Assembly (NCBI GenBank): GCA_014058105.1
Contig: JACGCM010002399.1
Span: forward strand, 1,005,501 to 1,069,500
Length of the DNA: 64,000 nt
Origin: Kingdonia uniflora
Taxonomy: Eukaryota; Streptophyta; Magnoliopsida; Ranunculales; Circaeasteraceae
Direction: 5' to 3'
Shown here: piece after piece, positions 54,001-64,000 of the stretch
Layout: each line of letters starts with the position of its first letter
Numbering within the stretch: the stretch's first letter is position 1
The notes under the pieces: model-generated
Seen by the model: only the letters and a program-made list of their open reading frames with translations
What the model was told of the DNA's origin: nothing
Databases searched by the model: none
Translations under genes and position numbers: made by a program

Positions 54001-56958
54001 AATAAAAATAAATGAGCTAACAGCAAGTCTGAGGAGGTTCAGAAGTCTCAAGTAACAAGACTAATAACGGGGGTTGGAGGTGACAAAAAGAGAGGAGCTG
54101 ATGAGAGAGACGAATAGTTATGCCAAAGGCCTCTGCAGTGGATTATGCTAATGTGCCGGAGTCTACCACGTCGTGCAAGTTATCTTTAGCATTTCCGAAG
54201 AAAAATATGTTGAAGCATAGCTCGTCCTCTAGAATGACGAGGAGTGGTGAGGTCGAGGGTGGGGCGAAAAGTGAAGGGTACATCCTTCTTCTGAACTAAT
54301 TGGGGCAAAGGTCGTAGGGAATCGACTTGGTATGGAAGATGAGTTGAAAGCTATGGAGGATAGGGCGAGGCTTGCAGCTCGCAAGGGTGTAGAGGAGATG
54401 AGCAAAGTGTTAAGTTTGATGATTTGAATGTTCTTTGAATTCTGTATAGTGATTCAAGCCTAAAATGTGTTTAATTTTTTTTTGCAAGCTACTCGTTTAA
54501 TGATGGGGATCTGCCTTGGGATGAAAGTGGAGAAAGTTGAGCTCAAGAGTGGGAAGGCAGAGCTCGAGAAGGAGGTAGCTTGATTAAAATCTGATTTGGT
54601 TTGGGAAGGGAAGCGACTGAATTCTGTAAAGGTTGCGCAAGAGGTGGAGATTAGCGAGCTGACAAAAGAAGCGGGGAAGAATCTGGAAGAGGTGGTAGTC
54701 CAGCGTGATAGACATGGGTGCTACCTTCTTTAAATGGGGTACTCCAAAACTGAGGTGTATGATATATTAGAGGGTACCTACATTGAAGAGGAGAAGGATG
54801 AAGCTGATGGGGATGGAGTTGTAAGAGAGCTGAATGGTGTCTCTCCCCAAACTGAGCAAGAGAACCAAGTGAATGATATAGTAAACCCAGAGAATGAGAA
54901 TGAGAATGAGAATGAGAAGGTAGAGTAAAATTGTTGACTCTTTTGTTGTATGAGTATAAGGGGTTTATGAACTGTAACTGTATGGATCAATGTAAGATAA
55001 ATATCTATAGGCTAAGTTATGTTTGTAAACCTTGTTTGAAGGAACGTAAGGATATGCGCCACAGAATAAAGAATTAGAGAATGGGCTTGCTAAGGAGAAA
55101 GACGCCGCAAGCGGAGCTACATGTTAGAAAAGAGCAAAAAATATTTGACTTGTATGCTTCATTACTCTAGAGCTACAAAGTAAAAATTAGAGCATAGTAA
55201 TAGACCCAAAACTTGCTAATAGTTTAGGGGCAATGGTACTCAAATGTGTATAGATACTCTCAAAGCGTTGAAAAAGTTAGAACATAGAGAATACGTACCT
55301 TGAAATATTAAGTGCGTGTTATTGTCATTGAATGAGAATCATAGTTTGACCTTAAGTTTAGAAGCAGTTTCATGCGATATATGTCAAAAATAAAATTTTG
55401 TTAAAAATAAGATTCTTATATTGTATGTAATGGATGAATGCTCTTGAATCAAACTTGATGTATTGTATCTGTGATGTGTAGGTCAAATTGGAGTCAGCTA
55501 GCTTGAGCGAAGAAGAGATGCGCCCGTATAACCAAGAGTTTGCAACAGAGTTTGATAGAAGGGGAGAGGCAAATAAAGATAAGGAGGATCAATGCATAAA
55601 TGTACATTTCAAGTTCGTTGAGGCGACATAAATTGTTGATAACTTCACTCGGCAGATCGAGGGGAAAGATGTCAAAATTAATTGGGGGCAAAAAGAGCTC
55701 GCGGAGGCGAATGAAGAAATAGCGAAGCTCAAAAGCCTTAATGATGTGTTGATAGTAAAGATTAAAGAGGCAGACATGGTTCACTACTGTATCCAGGCTT
55801 TGAAAATGTCTGAGAAAGAGTTACGCCGCTTTGTGGCCAGTCTGAGGGACCAAATGATCAACAAAACAAATAAACATGAATAGACTCGAGCTAATTTAGT
55901 GAGTACCTGGAGCAAACTAGAGCAATTGAAGAATAAAATGATTGAGAAAGATAGCGAGCTGAAGAGAGCTTGGGATGACCTATCTAACTCTGAAATTGTG
56001 GTTGGGCAGTTAACTACAGCTTTACCTGCTAAAGATATGGAGTTTTGGTTGGTGCAAAGAAAATGTGATGAGTTGAATGAGAGGGTAACACAATTGAAGA
56101 CCGATTTGGCTCTGGCCAATTTGCGCGTAAAAAATGTCGAGGCTGGAAAACGCATGAGGAAAAATAAAGATAATGCTAAGGTTTCCATTGTTCAAGGGGT
56201 TGTAGTTAGCCTATCAACTCAAATTAGAGAGCTGGAGGGAAATGTAGCTCGTACTCAAACTCATGTGCAAAAAGGAAATAAGTGGTTAAGGGAGTGCTAA
56301 GGTAAGTCGAACACTGCCCAAGTCAGGGAACATGAGTTTAGAGCGGGTAATTAGAGGTAAGGATATCTTGATAAGGAAAAAGGAGAATTGTTAATAAAAT
56401 CACCTATTGGGGGAGGTGTAGACAAAGAGCTTGAGAAACTTCGTTCCCAGGTAGAAGAATTGAGGACGATGGACCAAGTTGAGTCAGATAAAGCGGAGGG
56501 GAAGGCGCAAGAGCATATCAATATTATGTCTCGCGCAAAAAGTCAAATGGAATGGCATGAAGCACGGCACCAGAAGTTGTAAGAGCGTCTTCAGAAAGTG
56601 AGTAAATTTTTCCTAGGCAGTAATTCCTGAGGTATCGTGCTTTTTGATGCTAACGGCAGTTATTGCCTATTTTGTTGAGGAGGCGAGAAGGCTTGAGTTA
56701 GAGAGAGATACCTTGCACAACTGTTTGTCGGATAGAGGATACATTTTAAAAGCTGATTTAGATCGAGGAAACTATATGAACTCCATAGAAATGGAGTTTG
56801 GTTTTTGACCTTCTAAATTGGTAGAGCAAGGCAAGATTTCTGTAGCTGCTCGAGCTTAAGATTTTATGGCTGATCGTCCTCCTGTTGTAGGGGAAGGCGC
56901 AACTGACTTTCTATCAGAAGAAAAGAATCCTTTTAGTGGCTATATATGTAACCTATAA
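51013..56958 (+). pseudogene. G2 antisense gene: Transposase_28-like domain, acidic and coiled-coil protein with introns
   Basis: The first frame (51013-51324) starts MVKTRRMVYEERVSTEMHKF. A central domain from 53009 to 53827, one frame with four stops, has SLPLNNLAEGIMNFIG, a WEVINVC block and AYFFMSSSRPLFFDL. It resembles the putative gypsy-type transposon domain (Transposase_28). An intron (GTATGT at 53828, acceptor about 53906) leads to KKSLLDTAAQEGFELKVVLEDL. Then come a helical part (54490-54720), an acidic part with five repeats of EN (to 54919), an intron (GTAGAG 54920 to GTGTAG 55481), a long coiled coil (55482-56597), an intron (GTGAGT 56598 to TTGAG 56679), and a last exon ending at 56958. 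The function is unknown. Antisense genes of this kind are recorded for Tat elements. Confidence 0.7.
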
Positions 56959-56963
56959 AAGTA

Positions 56964-57285
56964 TTTGTCGTAGACATATTGAGAGATGAAAGCTAGTTTT
57001 ACCTTTTCTTTATCTTATGTTTGGTAAAGTTCATTGATTGAAAACTAGTATTACCTTTGTTTTAATCGCTTAATATGTATAGTTCGATTGAAAGCTAGCT
57101 TTGCCTTTGCTTTAACCGGTATAATTGTCGCAGTCATATTGAGAAATGAAAACTAGTTTTACTTTTACTTTATCTTATGTCTGGTAGAGTTCTTTGATTG
57201 AAAAATAGTATTGCCTTCATTTTAATCGCAGAGTATGTATAGAGTATAGTTTGAATGCCTATTTTACCTTTGCTTTAATCTATGT
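56964..57285. repeat. 160-bp tandem duplication between the antisense gene and pol of G2
   Basis: Two copies of a roughly 160-bp unit start at TGTCG(T/C)AG(A/T)CATATTGAGA (56966 and 57126). Both contain CTTTATCTTATGT(T/C)TGGTA(A/G)AGTTC and TTTTAATCGC. Inside each unit, GATTGAAAGCTAG-type sub-blocks are also repeated. Confidence 0.8.
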
Positions 57286-57419
57286 ATTGTTTACATAAGT
57301 AGAGAGCCATGTGAGAAAAAACTTAGAAGTTTTTATTGAATAGAATAAAGTGTACATTGTTTGGAGGTGAAAATCTTATTTGTGAAATGGAAAGAATTAG
57401 AATTTGAAATGGAGTAGTG

Positions 57420-58520
57420 AGGGACTTAAAGATAGTACCTTTTCAGTCGCCTAATATTCCCTGAATGGACCCTCCAAATTATCTGCCAGTTTTCTGGCAT
57501 GTACCTCTTTTCTGTGTTGTAGCATTTCTCTGAGGACGAGATCGTCGATTTGGAAAGTCTAACTTCAGACTCTTCAGTTGTACGAACTGGCCAGCATATG
57601 GTGACATCGACCTAGGTTGGCAATGACGCGTTCCCTACTTTCATCAATCCAATTCATGTTGTAAGTCAATTTAAAATCATTTTCTTCATCGGAAAGCTCG
57701 TGATCTTTGACTGGATGGTGGTATTCTGTTAGAATAACGGCTTCTGTGTCATAGGCGAAGAGGAATGGGGTACAGCCGATTGACTGACGTGGAGTGGTAC
57801 GGTATGCCCATAAGAAATGAGGAAGTTCTCGTATCCAGTTTCCTTTTTTCTGTGAGTGAAGCCTTTTCTTGAGTCCATCCACGATGGTTTTGTTAGTGAT
57901 TTCAGCTTGGTCATTACCTTGAGGGTAGTAGGGATTGGATGGTGAATTGATGATGTTGTGTTTGTTGAGGAAAGATATAACTTTTTCTCCAAAAAATTAT
58001 GGCCCATTATCGATTCGAATAAAGTGGGGACATCCAAACCGTGTGATGATATGTTCCTAGATAAAATAGATGACCTCTTCTTCTCTAGTTCGACAGAGTG
58101 GAACTGCTTCTACCCATTTTGTAAAATAATCTGTAGCTACGAGTAGGTATCTTTGGTTATCTAGAGTATTAGGAAATTCACCGACGAGATCAAACGCCCA
58201 TCTTTTGAATGGCCAGAATACCTTACTTGCATATAGTTCGAACGCAGGGGCACGGATCATGTGTCTATGTCATTGACATGTATCGTATTTATGTAAGTAC
58301 TTTTCTGCTTGCTTTCGCATGCCTGGCCAGAATACTCATTGTGTAATTACTCTACTAGCGAGTGATCGACCTGAGGTATGGGAGCCACAAGTCTCTTCGC
58401 GTAAATCTTTGAGCATTTCATTTGCTTTCTTTTTGGAGAGGCACATGAGGTAAGGCCCTATGACTGAACGGCAATAAAAAGCCGTTTTGATTTGTGTAGC
58501 GCCTTGAGTTTTTGATCAAC
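57420..58520 (-). pseudogene. G2 integrase
   Basis: Zinc-finger region CGSHTSGRSLASRVIT (near 58390) with HKYDTCQ (near 58280), then WPFKRWAFDLVGEF (first Asp, near 58210) and VATDYFTKWVEAVPL. IRIDNGP (second Asp, near 58015) and GNDQAEITNKTI (Glu, near 57905) follow. Then come WIRELPHFLWAYRTTPRQS (near 57825-57770) and TPFLFAYDTEAVILTE. The frame ends near 57574, and the last C-terminal part continues in another frame to about 57420. The triad survives; stops near 58055 and 58010 and a frameshift break the frame. Confidence 0.85.
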
Positions 58521-60545
58521 TGTCGGCGCTCTTTTGGATCTGTTGGAATGGGCCCTTTGCATTCGTTGTCGATGCCAAGGTAGGGTAGGAAGGGCTTCGC
58601 CAATCGTTGTCCTCCTCTTTATCTCCCACAGTATTGATCGTGCATACATAATGACGATCAATGCTGGGGGTTCATATCACTTCGATCTGGAGATATCTAG
58701 CCTTTGTACCCAGACCCTGGTTAGATAAGCCAAGGAATTGACATATCTGTTTTTACCTCGTGGAAGATAATTGAGAGTTGCTTTTCCAAACTGGCGTATC
58801 CAATCTACAATGAGGGCTGCATATTCGATCATATCACCATTCTTCTTGTATTGCTCAGACTAATGGTAGACGATGAGTAGAGAATGTGTATAGACTGAGA
58901 GCTCTGGGATCCCGAGCTCAAGTATGAGGCCGAGTCCATGAATGAGAGCTTCATATTCGGTGGCATTGTTGATTATTTTAAAATCTAAGCGGATTGATTT
59001 ATTGATTCTGTCATTGGAAGGGGTAATCAATACGATTCTAAATCCTGACTCTACGGGTTCTACTGAACCATCTGTAAGAAGTTTTTACCCTAATCTTGTA
59101 ACCCATTCAGCTCGTTCGTCAAATGCTTTGGTAGGTGGGTCTTCTATAATCTTTCGGCAAGGTCAGGATCGTGCTCCTCCCGCTTGGGATCTTCCACTGG
59201 AAAATCTGTGAGAAAATTAAAAATGGCCAGACCCTTTTCTAAATGACATTGTTCAAATTTGATATCATGTTCTCCCAAACTCACTGACCATACTCCTGAA
59301 TTTCTCATTCCTGGACAAAACTTCCCTGAGTAGGTAGTTCGTCATAACTTTGACTGAATGAGCTTGGAAGTAGTGTTTAAGTTTCTGTGAAGTATAAACA
59401 AGAGTTAGAAAGAGTCTCTCAATTTTAGAATAACTTGTTTCCACTGGAGTGAGGGCATTGCTGATGAAGTAGACTGGTTTCTTGATCTTTTCTTCAAGTC
59501 GAATAAGAACCGAGCTGATAGAAGTATCTGTAACTACTAGGTAGATGATTAGTTCCTCATTTTCTTCAAGGGTGCTCATGATGGGAAACTTCCCCAAATA
59601 CATTTTGAGATCCTGAAAAGCTGCCTCGCATTCTGATATCCATTGGATCTCTACATTGGGCTAAAATTTTTCATGTTTGATACAACCGGAGAATAGTAGG
59701 AATAACCAACGACAGTAATTTGAAGATTTTGAAATGAATCGGTTGATAGCGGTAATCTTCCTGGCAGGTTTTTGTATGTCTTTCATTGTCTTTGGGGATG
59801 ACATATTGAAGAGAGCTTAAATTTGATCTGGATTGGCCTCGATCCCCTTTTTGTTGATGAGATGGCCGAGGAATTGGCCTAAATGTACTCCAAATTGAAA
59901 CTTTTAAAGATTGAGTCGCATCCTATACGATTGAAGAATTTTAAATTTTGTATTGAGATCTGTGATGTGGTTGATTAATAGGATGCTCTTGTACAGGAGA
60001 TCATCAATGTCGACTTCCACAATTTTCCCAAGATGTACTTAAACATAGTAGTCATCAACCGTTGATAAGTCATGCCTACATTTTTGAGTCTGAAGGGCAT
60101 TACTTTGCAGTAGTAAAGTTTTCTTTAAGTGATAAAAGTGGTCTTTTCTTGATCTTCTTCCAAGAGAGGAATCTGATTGTATCTCGAAGCAGTGTCCATC
60201 ATTGATAGGAGTTCGTGACCTGCCGTAGAATCAAGAGTTTGATGAATGTTGGGAAGGGGGAAACTATCATTTGGAGTATGTTTGTTTAGATTTGTAAAAT
60301 CTATACAAACTTGGACTTTTCCATTCTTTTTTAGGATAGCGACGATGTTGGATATCTAATCTGGATACTTGGCTTCTCGAATGAATCTCACTTTGATCAA
60401 TTTCTCAATCTCCATTTTAACTTCATCTCGAAGACGAGGCGATAGTCTTCGCTATTTTTGTTTGACCTCCGTGGAATCGATGTTGATGGCCATTTTGTGA
60501 CATGCCTTGGTTGGATCGACCTTAGGCATATCTTTTAAAGTCCAC
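58521..60545 (-). pseudogene. G2 reverse transcriptase and RNase H
   Basis: RT fragments: SFEKPSIQIRYP-like region near 60380, the YNQIP turn region near 60180 (shifted), EVDIDDLLYKS (usual I-D-D-M, near 60015), QFLGHLINKKGI (near 59865) and FQDLKMYLGKFP (near 59600). RNase H: KKPVYFISNALTPVE (near 59485), LLTDGSVEPVESGF (catalytic Asp, near 59075) and ATEYEALIHGLGL (Glu, near 58955). Many stops. Decay is similar to G1. Confidence 0.82.
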
Positions 60546-61620
60546 ACAAAAACATCTCGATTCAGTACTGGATCAGTTTGGTACCGATAAAAGTACCTCT
60601 GCTAGGTCCATCAATGGCGATCCATTCTGTAGGCTCTTCTGTGGAAGGCAGATCATCGATATGACCAACTTTCGGTAATTGCTATGCTGCATATCTGTCT
60701 AAGGTATCTAGAATAACATAGACGGTATTCTTGCAAGCTCGAGAAAGATTTTGACTACCTTTGATTTCATAGATACCATCATTGTGTTTAAAGCGGAGTG
60801 CTTGATGATAGGTAGAAGCGATTGTTTTCATGTTGTGAATCCAGCAGCGGCCCATAATCCCAAAGTAATAATATTTGGCGTTGATGACATAGAAGACTAT
60901 ATCAATTGTGGCTGGTTATGCGATAATAGTTAAGATAATCTTGTCTACTCACTCTTCTTTTGAACCATTAAATCTACTTATATCGGTGCCACTTGGAATA
61001 ACTAGATCAGCCAATTCCATCTGGTCGATTGTGTTTTGAAAGAGAATCTCAATACCACTTCCAGTACCGATCATCATTGTATGTATGACAAACTTCTTCA
61101 TCTTAAGCATTATGACTAATGCATCATGACGTGGAAATTTTACAAGACTAATGTCATAATCTTTGATAGAGATCCTAAGCTAAGGAATGCTCAATTCAGG
61201 TTAAAGCTTCGCCTCTTTATCTTGAGGTGTGAGATCGTAACATTCTAACAGTCTCCTGTGCTTAAATCGACAAGAGTTGTTAATCTGATAAATTTTGATC
61301 ATGTTACTGTGGTACATATGGTAGAGATGTTTCTCCTCAGCTTGATCTTCGATCTAGATTACTTCGAGCTCCTTCTTATAGCTACCATCCTTGTATGATT
61401 CTAGGTCGATAATGTATTTGTACATCTTTTCCTCCTTGAAAATGAATTCCAGCAACCTCTGTAAAGCATAACAGCTATCAGTTGAATAATAGTTTACCTT
61501 GTGATGCATGCAGTACAGGCAGCCTTCGATTGGCTCTAATGGTTGAGAGGGACGGTATAGCTTATCCTTGGATATGATCGGAAAAATTATGGAGATTTGA
61601 ACATTCATCTTCGGGAGGAC
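60546..61620 (-). pseudogene. G2 aspartic protease region and Gag-protease linker
   Basis: The zinc-knuckle-like linker reads YCMHHKVNYYSTDSC (near 61510-61465). The protease shows FPRHDALVIML (near 61130), then MMIGTGSGIEILF where the family has (V/I)DTGSS, so the catalytic Asp is replaced by Ile-Gly. YYYFGIMGRCWIH (the ILGR-type motif, near 60870) and STYHQALRFK follow. Inactive as read. Confidence 0.75.
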
Positions 61621-61699
61621 CGGTTTAGGTAATGTACCACCTTTCCGAGGATTTCCAGTGTTCCCCTTGGAACAGTTTTGATAGCCTTAATCCTCCTTC

Positions 61700-62932
61700 G
61701 ATTCATTATTTTAATTTGTAGTTGGACCTTTCGTGGCTAGGAAAGATTTAGTAGATTTATGCCTTTCAGACATTATCTTTTCTAGGTTAACATATCCATT
61801 GACCTTGGTGATCATATCCTCCAAGGTCGTAGGCTTGTTGAGGAAGAGGTGCTCTTTGGTCTTGCAGTCAAGCTGGAGTGCGTTGGTAAAAACAGTAACA
61901 ACTATTTTATGATCGAGATTATTTACTTTACGCTCTAGCTCCAAAAACTTTTTTTGCAAAAGCCTCGAGCTTTTTTCTCTATGATTTTTTAAGACTAATC
62001 AAAGAATATAAATTCTCCACCTTGTCTATGTTGTAAGCATACGTCTTGATGAACTATTTATGCAGTTGATCGAATGTGAGTATAGAATCTTCAGGTAAAA
62101 AGTGGAACCACCGGAGCAGTTCTTCCTGTAGACTTATTGCGAACAGATGGCAGAGGATATGGTTGAGATTGGAGTACAATCCCAATGAATTATGGCATTG
62201 TTGAATGTGCTCCTTTGGATCGGTGCTCTTGTATTTACAAATTTTCAGAGTATGGAAACCTTTCGGCACTTCCATATCAAATAGTTCTTTGGCAATTGGG
62301 CTTCCTTGCAATTTGGTAAGCTCGTTTATAGTTCCTAGAACTTCCGCTTTAATCAACTCCTTGATGTATTGATCCATATGCTCTTGTATGACATATTGAT
62401 GCATTGGTTAAATGGCTTGACGAGGTGGTTGAGGATTATGTGCACCAAGGAATTTGAGGTCGAGGTCACTTTTCTTCTTCTTGACGTTTGAAGGTCGGGG
62501 ATCTCTGCTGATATCATATTAAACTTCACCGCCCAAATGATTGTAAGGTTGAGGCTCGTATTGATCATTATGAGAAATAACTTTGCTGGTGGCCCCTCGA
62601 GGTCCTGATCTTTCCCGTGCAGAAATCTGGGAGGTCTCTAGCATGTGATCACGATCTTTGGTTTGGGGAGCCCGTTAAGTATCCTGCATAACTTGTAGCA
62701 TAGTCTGCATGGCTGCCATCTAATCTTTATGTCGTTTAAGCTCTGTCAAATGAGCTTGCCGCTCAACTTTGAGCTCCTTCTCACAGAGCTCTCGGTCAAG
62801 AGTTAACTAATATTTGAGCTTATTATGTTTTTCTGTTTTGGCATGAAGATTCGCCCGTAGTTCTGTAAGCTGCTCCGGCTCAACTGAAAGATCGAGCTAG
62901 ATTCCAGTTACTGGTCGTCTAGAAGTGACCAT
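61700..62932 (-). pseudogene. G2 Gag
   Basis: ATG at 62932 (MVTSRRPVTGI, then a stop) and a charged coiled-coil leader, with stops, to about 62600. The retrotransposon gag domain starts with MHQYVIQEHMDQYIKEL at 62404 and reads PIAKELFDMEVPKGFHTLKI and TDPKEHIQQCHNSLG. It ends in LRWFHFLPEDSILTFDQLHK (near 62060). After a stop, FIKTYAYNIDKVENLYSL and a segment to 61711 (EHLFLNKPTTLEDMITKVNGY) follow. It aligns with the split G1 Gag over the breakpoint. Confidence 0.82.
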
Positions 62933-62954
62933 GATTAGAGATTGATAGTAAAGT

Positions 62955-63528
62955 GAATGTATGCCTTAGGATATTTTATTACAAGAACTAATGCAAAGTA
63001 AGAAACGACACATGTGATTTAGCGCGGAAAACATTTGAATAGGTAAAAAACCATGACCTCGAGTTGAGCTTTTTAGTAATAGTAACTTCTTTTGCTTGAG
63101 GCTGATGTCTTATTACTAGTGATCTCTGGAATTAGAAATACTAGATCTTGTAAATAAGAATTTAGTGTTTGAGAATATAAAAAATCTAATTTTCTTGGTG
63201 ATTTATTGTGTATTTTTCTGGTCCTTGTCCCTTATGATACCTTTTCCTTATATAGGCCTTGCCAATAGTTTGTTATCGTGCAAAAGCACGTTCTTCAAAC
63301 AATGAGGTAAGTAGTCGGTCGACTGAGCAACTGCTGTGTTCGTGAGAGACAGGTGTCTTTGACTTGTTCATGCATTTATATTGTGCTCAACCCACGTTCT
63401 TCATCAGTACGTGATGTAGGTGTTAATGCTGACTATTTATGTTATGTGTATAATGCGTGAGTCTAATATGAAGGTAGTTCAAATTGAATTATGTCGAATT
63501 GGGTTAGGTCAAGGGATAGGTCCCTACA
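62955..63528 (-). repeat. 5' LTR of G2, internal end truncated
   Basis: Aligns with the 3' LTR from about 50120 to 50671. The part equal to 50056-50110 is not found, and gag starts only some 20-30 bp further in. TATA box CTATATAAGG is at 63246-63255 (minus). Several small differences from the 3' LTR indicate an old insertion. Confidence 0.8.
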
Positions 63529-64000
63529 GCTGTAACTGGCTGAAACTGGTGAAGGAGCCTTCGGGGATAATATGAAGCCATCTGAGAGGTTCTTCCATAA
63601 GGTTCATGTTAAATAATCTGCATAGCATGTCGTCTAGTTTGGAGTTCAATCTAACTGCTGCATTGAAGTGTCGGACGTGGGTAAGAGTGTCAGTGAGGCC
63701 TACATATTAATGAAACTTTGGCATGTGAAAATTCTTTGGAATTGGCATGATTTTGAGATCTGGAGGGATAGGGTTTGTCTCAATCCTATCAAAAACATAT
63801 TTTTAGCTTGGATTGTCTGAGTATTTGGCTAGAATCCTATTATTCAGATCATCCAAGGTATTAAATTGCTGAAGAGTATTTGGTGCGGATACAACTTGAG
63901 AATCAAAGTCACCATGTCCTTCTGGTCCTAACCTATCTCTTACTGGTCGCCTCACCGATGGTGGTAGAGTTTGGTGACGTATGCGTCGACTTCCTTGGGT
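63529..64000 (-). pseudogene. G1 Gag, N-terminal part, running off the window
   Basis: Minus strand: LGPEGHGDFDSQVVSAPN, FNTLDDLNNRILAKYSDNPS, a stop, IPKNFHMPKFH, HVRHFNAAVRLNSKLDDML and EEPLRWLHIIPEGSFTSF, then QLQ at the G2 border. This is the retrotransposon gag domain up to the point where G2 entered. The continuation is at 50050-49470. The 5' end, PBS and 5' LTR of G1 lie outside. Confidence 0.8.

Larger units (their letters stand above)
50056..63528 (-). mobile_element. G2: Tat-lineage Ty3/gypsy element with both LTRs, inserted in G1 gag
   Basis: LTRs at 50056-50671 and about 62955-63528. Minus-strand gag, PR, RT, RH and INT span 62932-57420, with an antisense gene at 51013-56958 (+). 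Minus-strand flanks are ACAGC before the element (63533-63529) and GTAGC after it (50055-50051), a 5-bp duplication with two transitions. Deleting the element restores an open G1 Gag reading QLQPLFESIY. The internal end of the right LTR and the PBS are missing, so this copy is defective. Confidence 0.88.
40723..64000 (-). mobile_element. G1: Tat-lineage Ty3/gypsy element, split by G2, right end outside
   Basis: Left LTR 40723-41196, antisense gene 41461-44845 (+), then on the minus strand integrase, RNase H, RT, protease and gag (45400-50055). After the G2 insertion, gag continues at 63529-64000. The gag frame joins exactly across G2. The pol order PR-RT-RH-INT is gypsy, and the CX2HX4HX4C-type knuckle and the antisense gene between pol and 3' LTR point to the Tat group. 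It inserted into SIRE3 (flank AAAGG at 40718-40722). The 5' LTR is beyond the window. Confidence 0.85.

Noticed and set aside
1..64000. CRISPR arrays, rRNA, tRNA genes, bacterial operons, organellar inserts
   Set aside because: No regularly spaced short repeats with unique spacers, no cloverleaf-type sequence with A/B boxes noticed, and no prokaryote-like gene density. A tRNAscan and organelle search would settle the RNA and organelle questions.

Overview
This is a repeat-rich nuclear segment of a flowering plant, probably a eudicot. Several things point that way: Sirevirus-type Ty1/copia elements, Tat-lineage Ty3/gypsy elements with an antisense gene, an L1-type LINE, a PIF/Harbinger DNA transposon, and one intron-containing plant gene. 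The species cannot be fixed from sequence alone. There is no sign of bacterial, organellar or CRISPR sequence.

Layout. (1) 1-3240: the 3' part of a copia element (call it SIRE1, + strand), with a gag zinc-knuckle remnant, a pol-less interior and one LTR. (2) 3241 to about 27050: one decayed L1 LINE on the + strand, split by later insertions. These are a 400-bp Harbinger-type MITE (3888-4287), a full-length minus-strand copia element SIRE2 (5165-15635; 5-bp duplication AATGT, PBS, polypurine tract, gag-pol and an extra env-like ORF), a second MITE-like insert (about 18505-18882), and a 6.8-kb PIF/Harbinger element (19327-26129; TAA duplication). The Harbinger element carries transposase, Myb-like ORF1 and a captured plant-mobile-domain gene. 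(3) 28013 to about 35300: the only convincing host gene, minus strand, three coding exons and 557 codons. It encodes a lysine-rich nuclear-type protein of unknown function, and its 4.2-kb first intron holds LINE debris. (4) 36159 to the right edge: a three-level nest. Copia element SIRE3 (minus) is broken at 40722 by gypsy element G1 (minus). The gag of G1 is in turn split by gypsy element G2 (50056-63528, minus, with both LTRs). The missing halves of SIRE3 and G1 lie to the right of the window.

How the parts work together. Each retroelement has the expected order for its lineage. In the copia elements it is LTR-PBS-gag-PR-INT-RT-RH-spacer-env-like-PPT-LTR. In the gypsy elements it is LTR-gag-PR-RT-RH-INT, then a gene on the opposite strand with its own TATA box and apparent introns, then LTR. 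All protein-coding parts of the mobile elements contain stops, frameshifts or deletions. The best-preserved ones are the SIRE2 integrase region, the SIRE2 env-like ORF (two stops) and the plant-mobile-domain gene.

The most interesting signals are regulatory and structural. Arrays of TTCGAA palindromes sit just upstream of a TATTTAAG box in every copia LTR and recur 5' of the env-like ORF. The gypsy antisense gene has a conserved TATA-plus-first-ORF arrangement. A plant-mobile-domain gene lies inside a Harbinger element. The stack of insertions can be ordered in time. No wholly new biological system is claimed.
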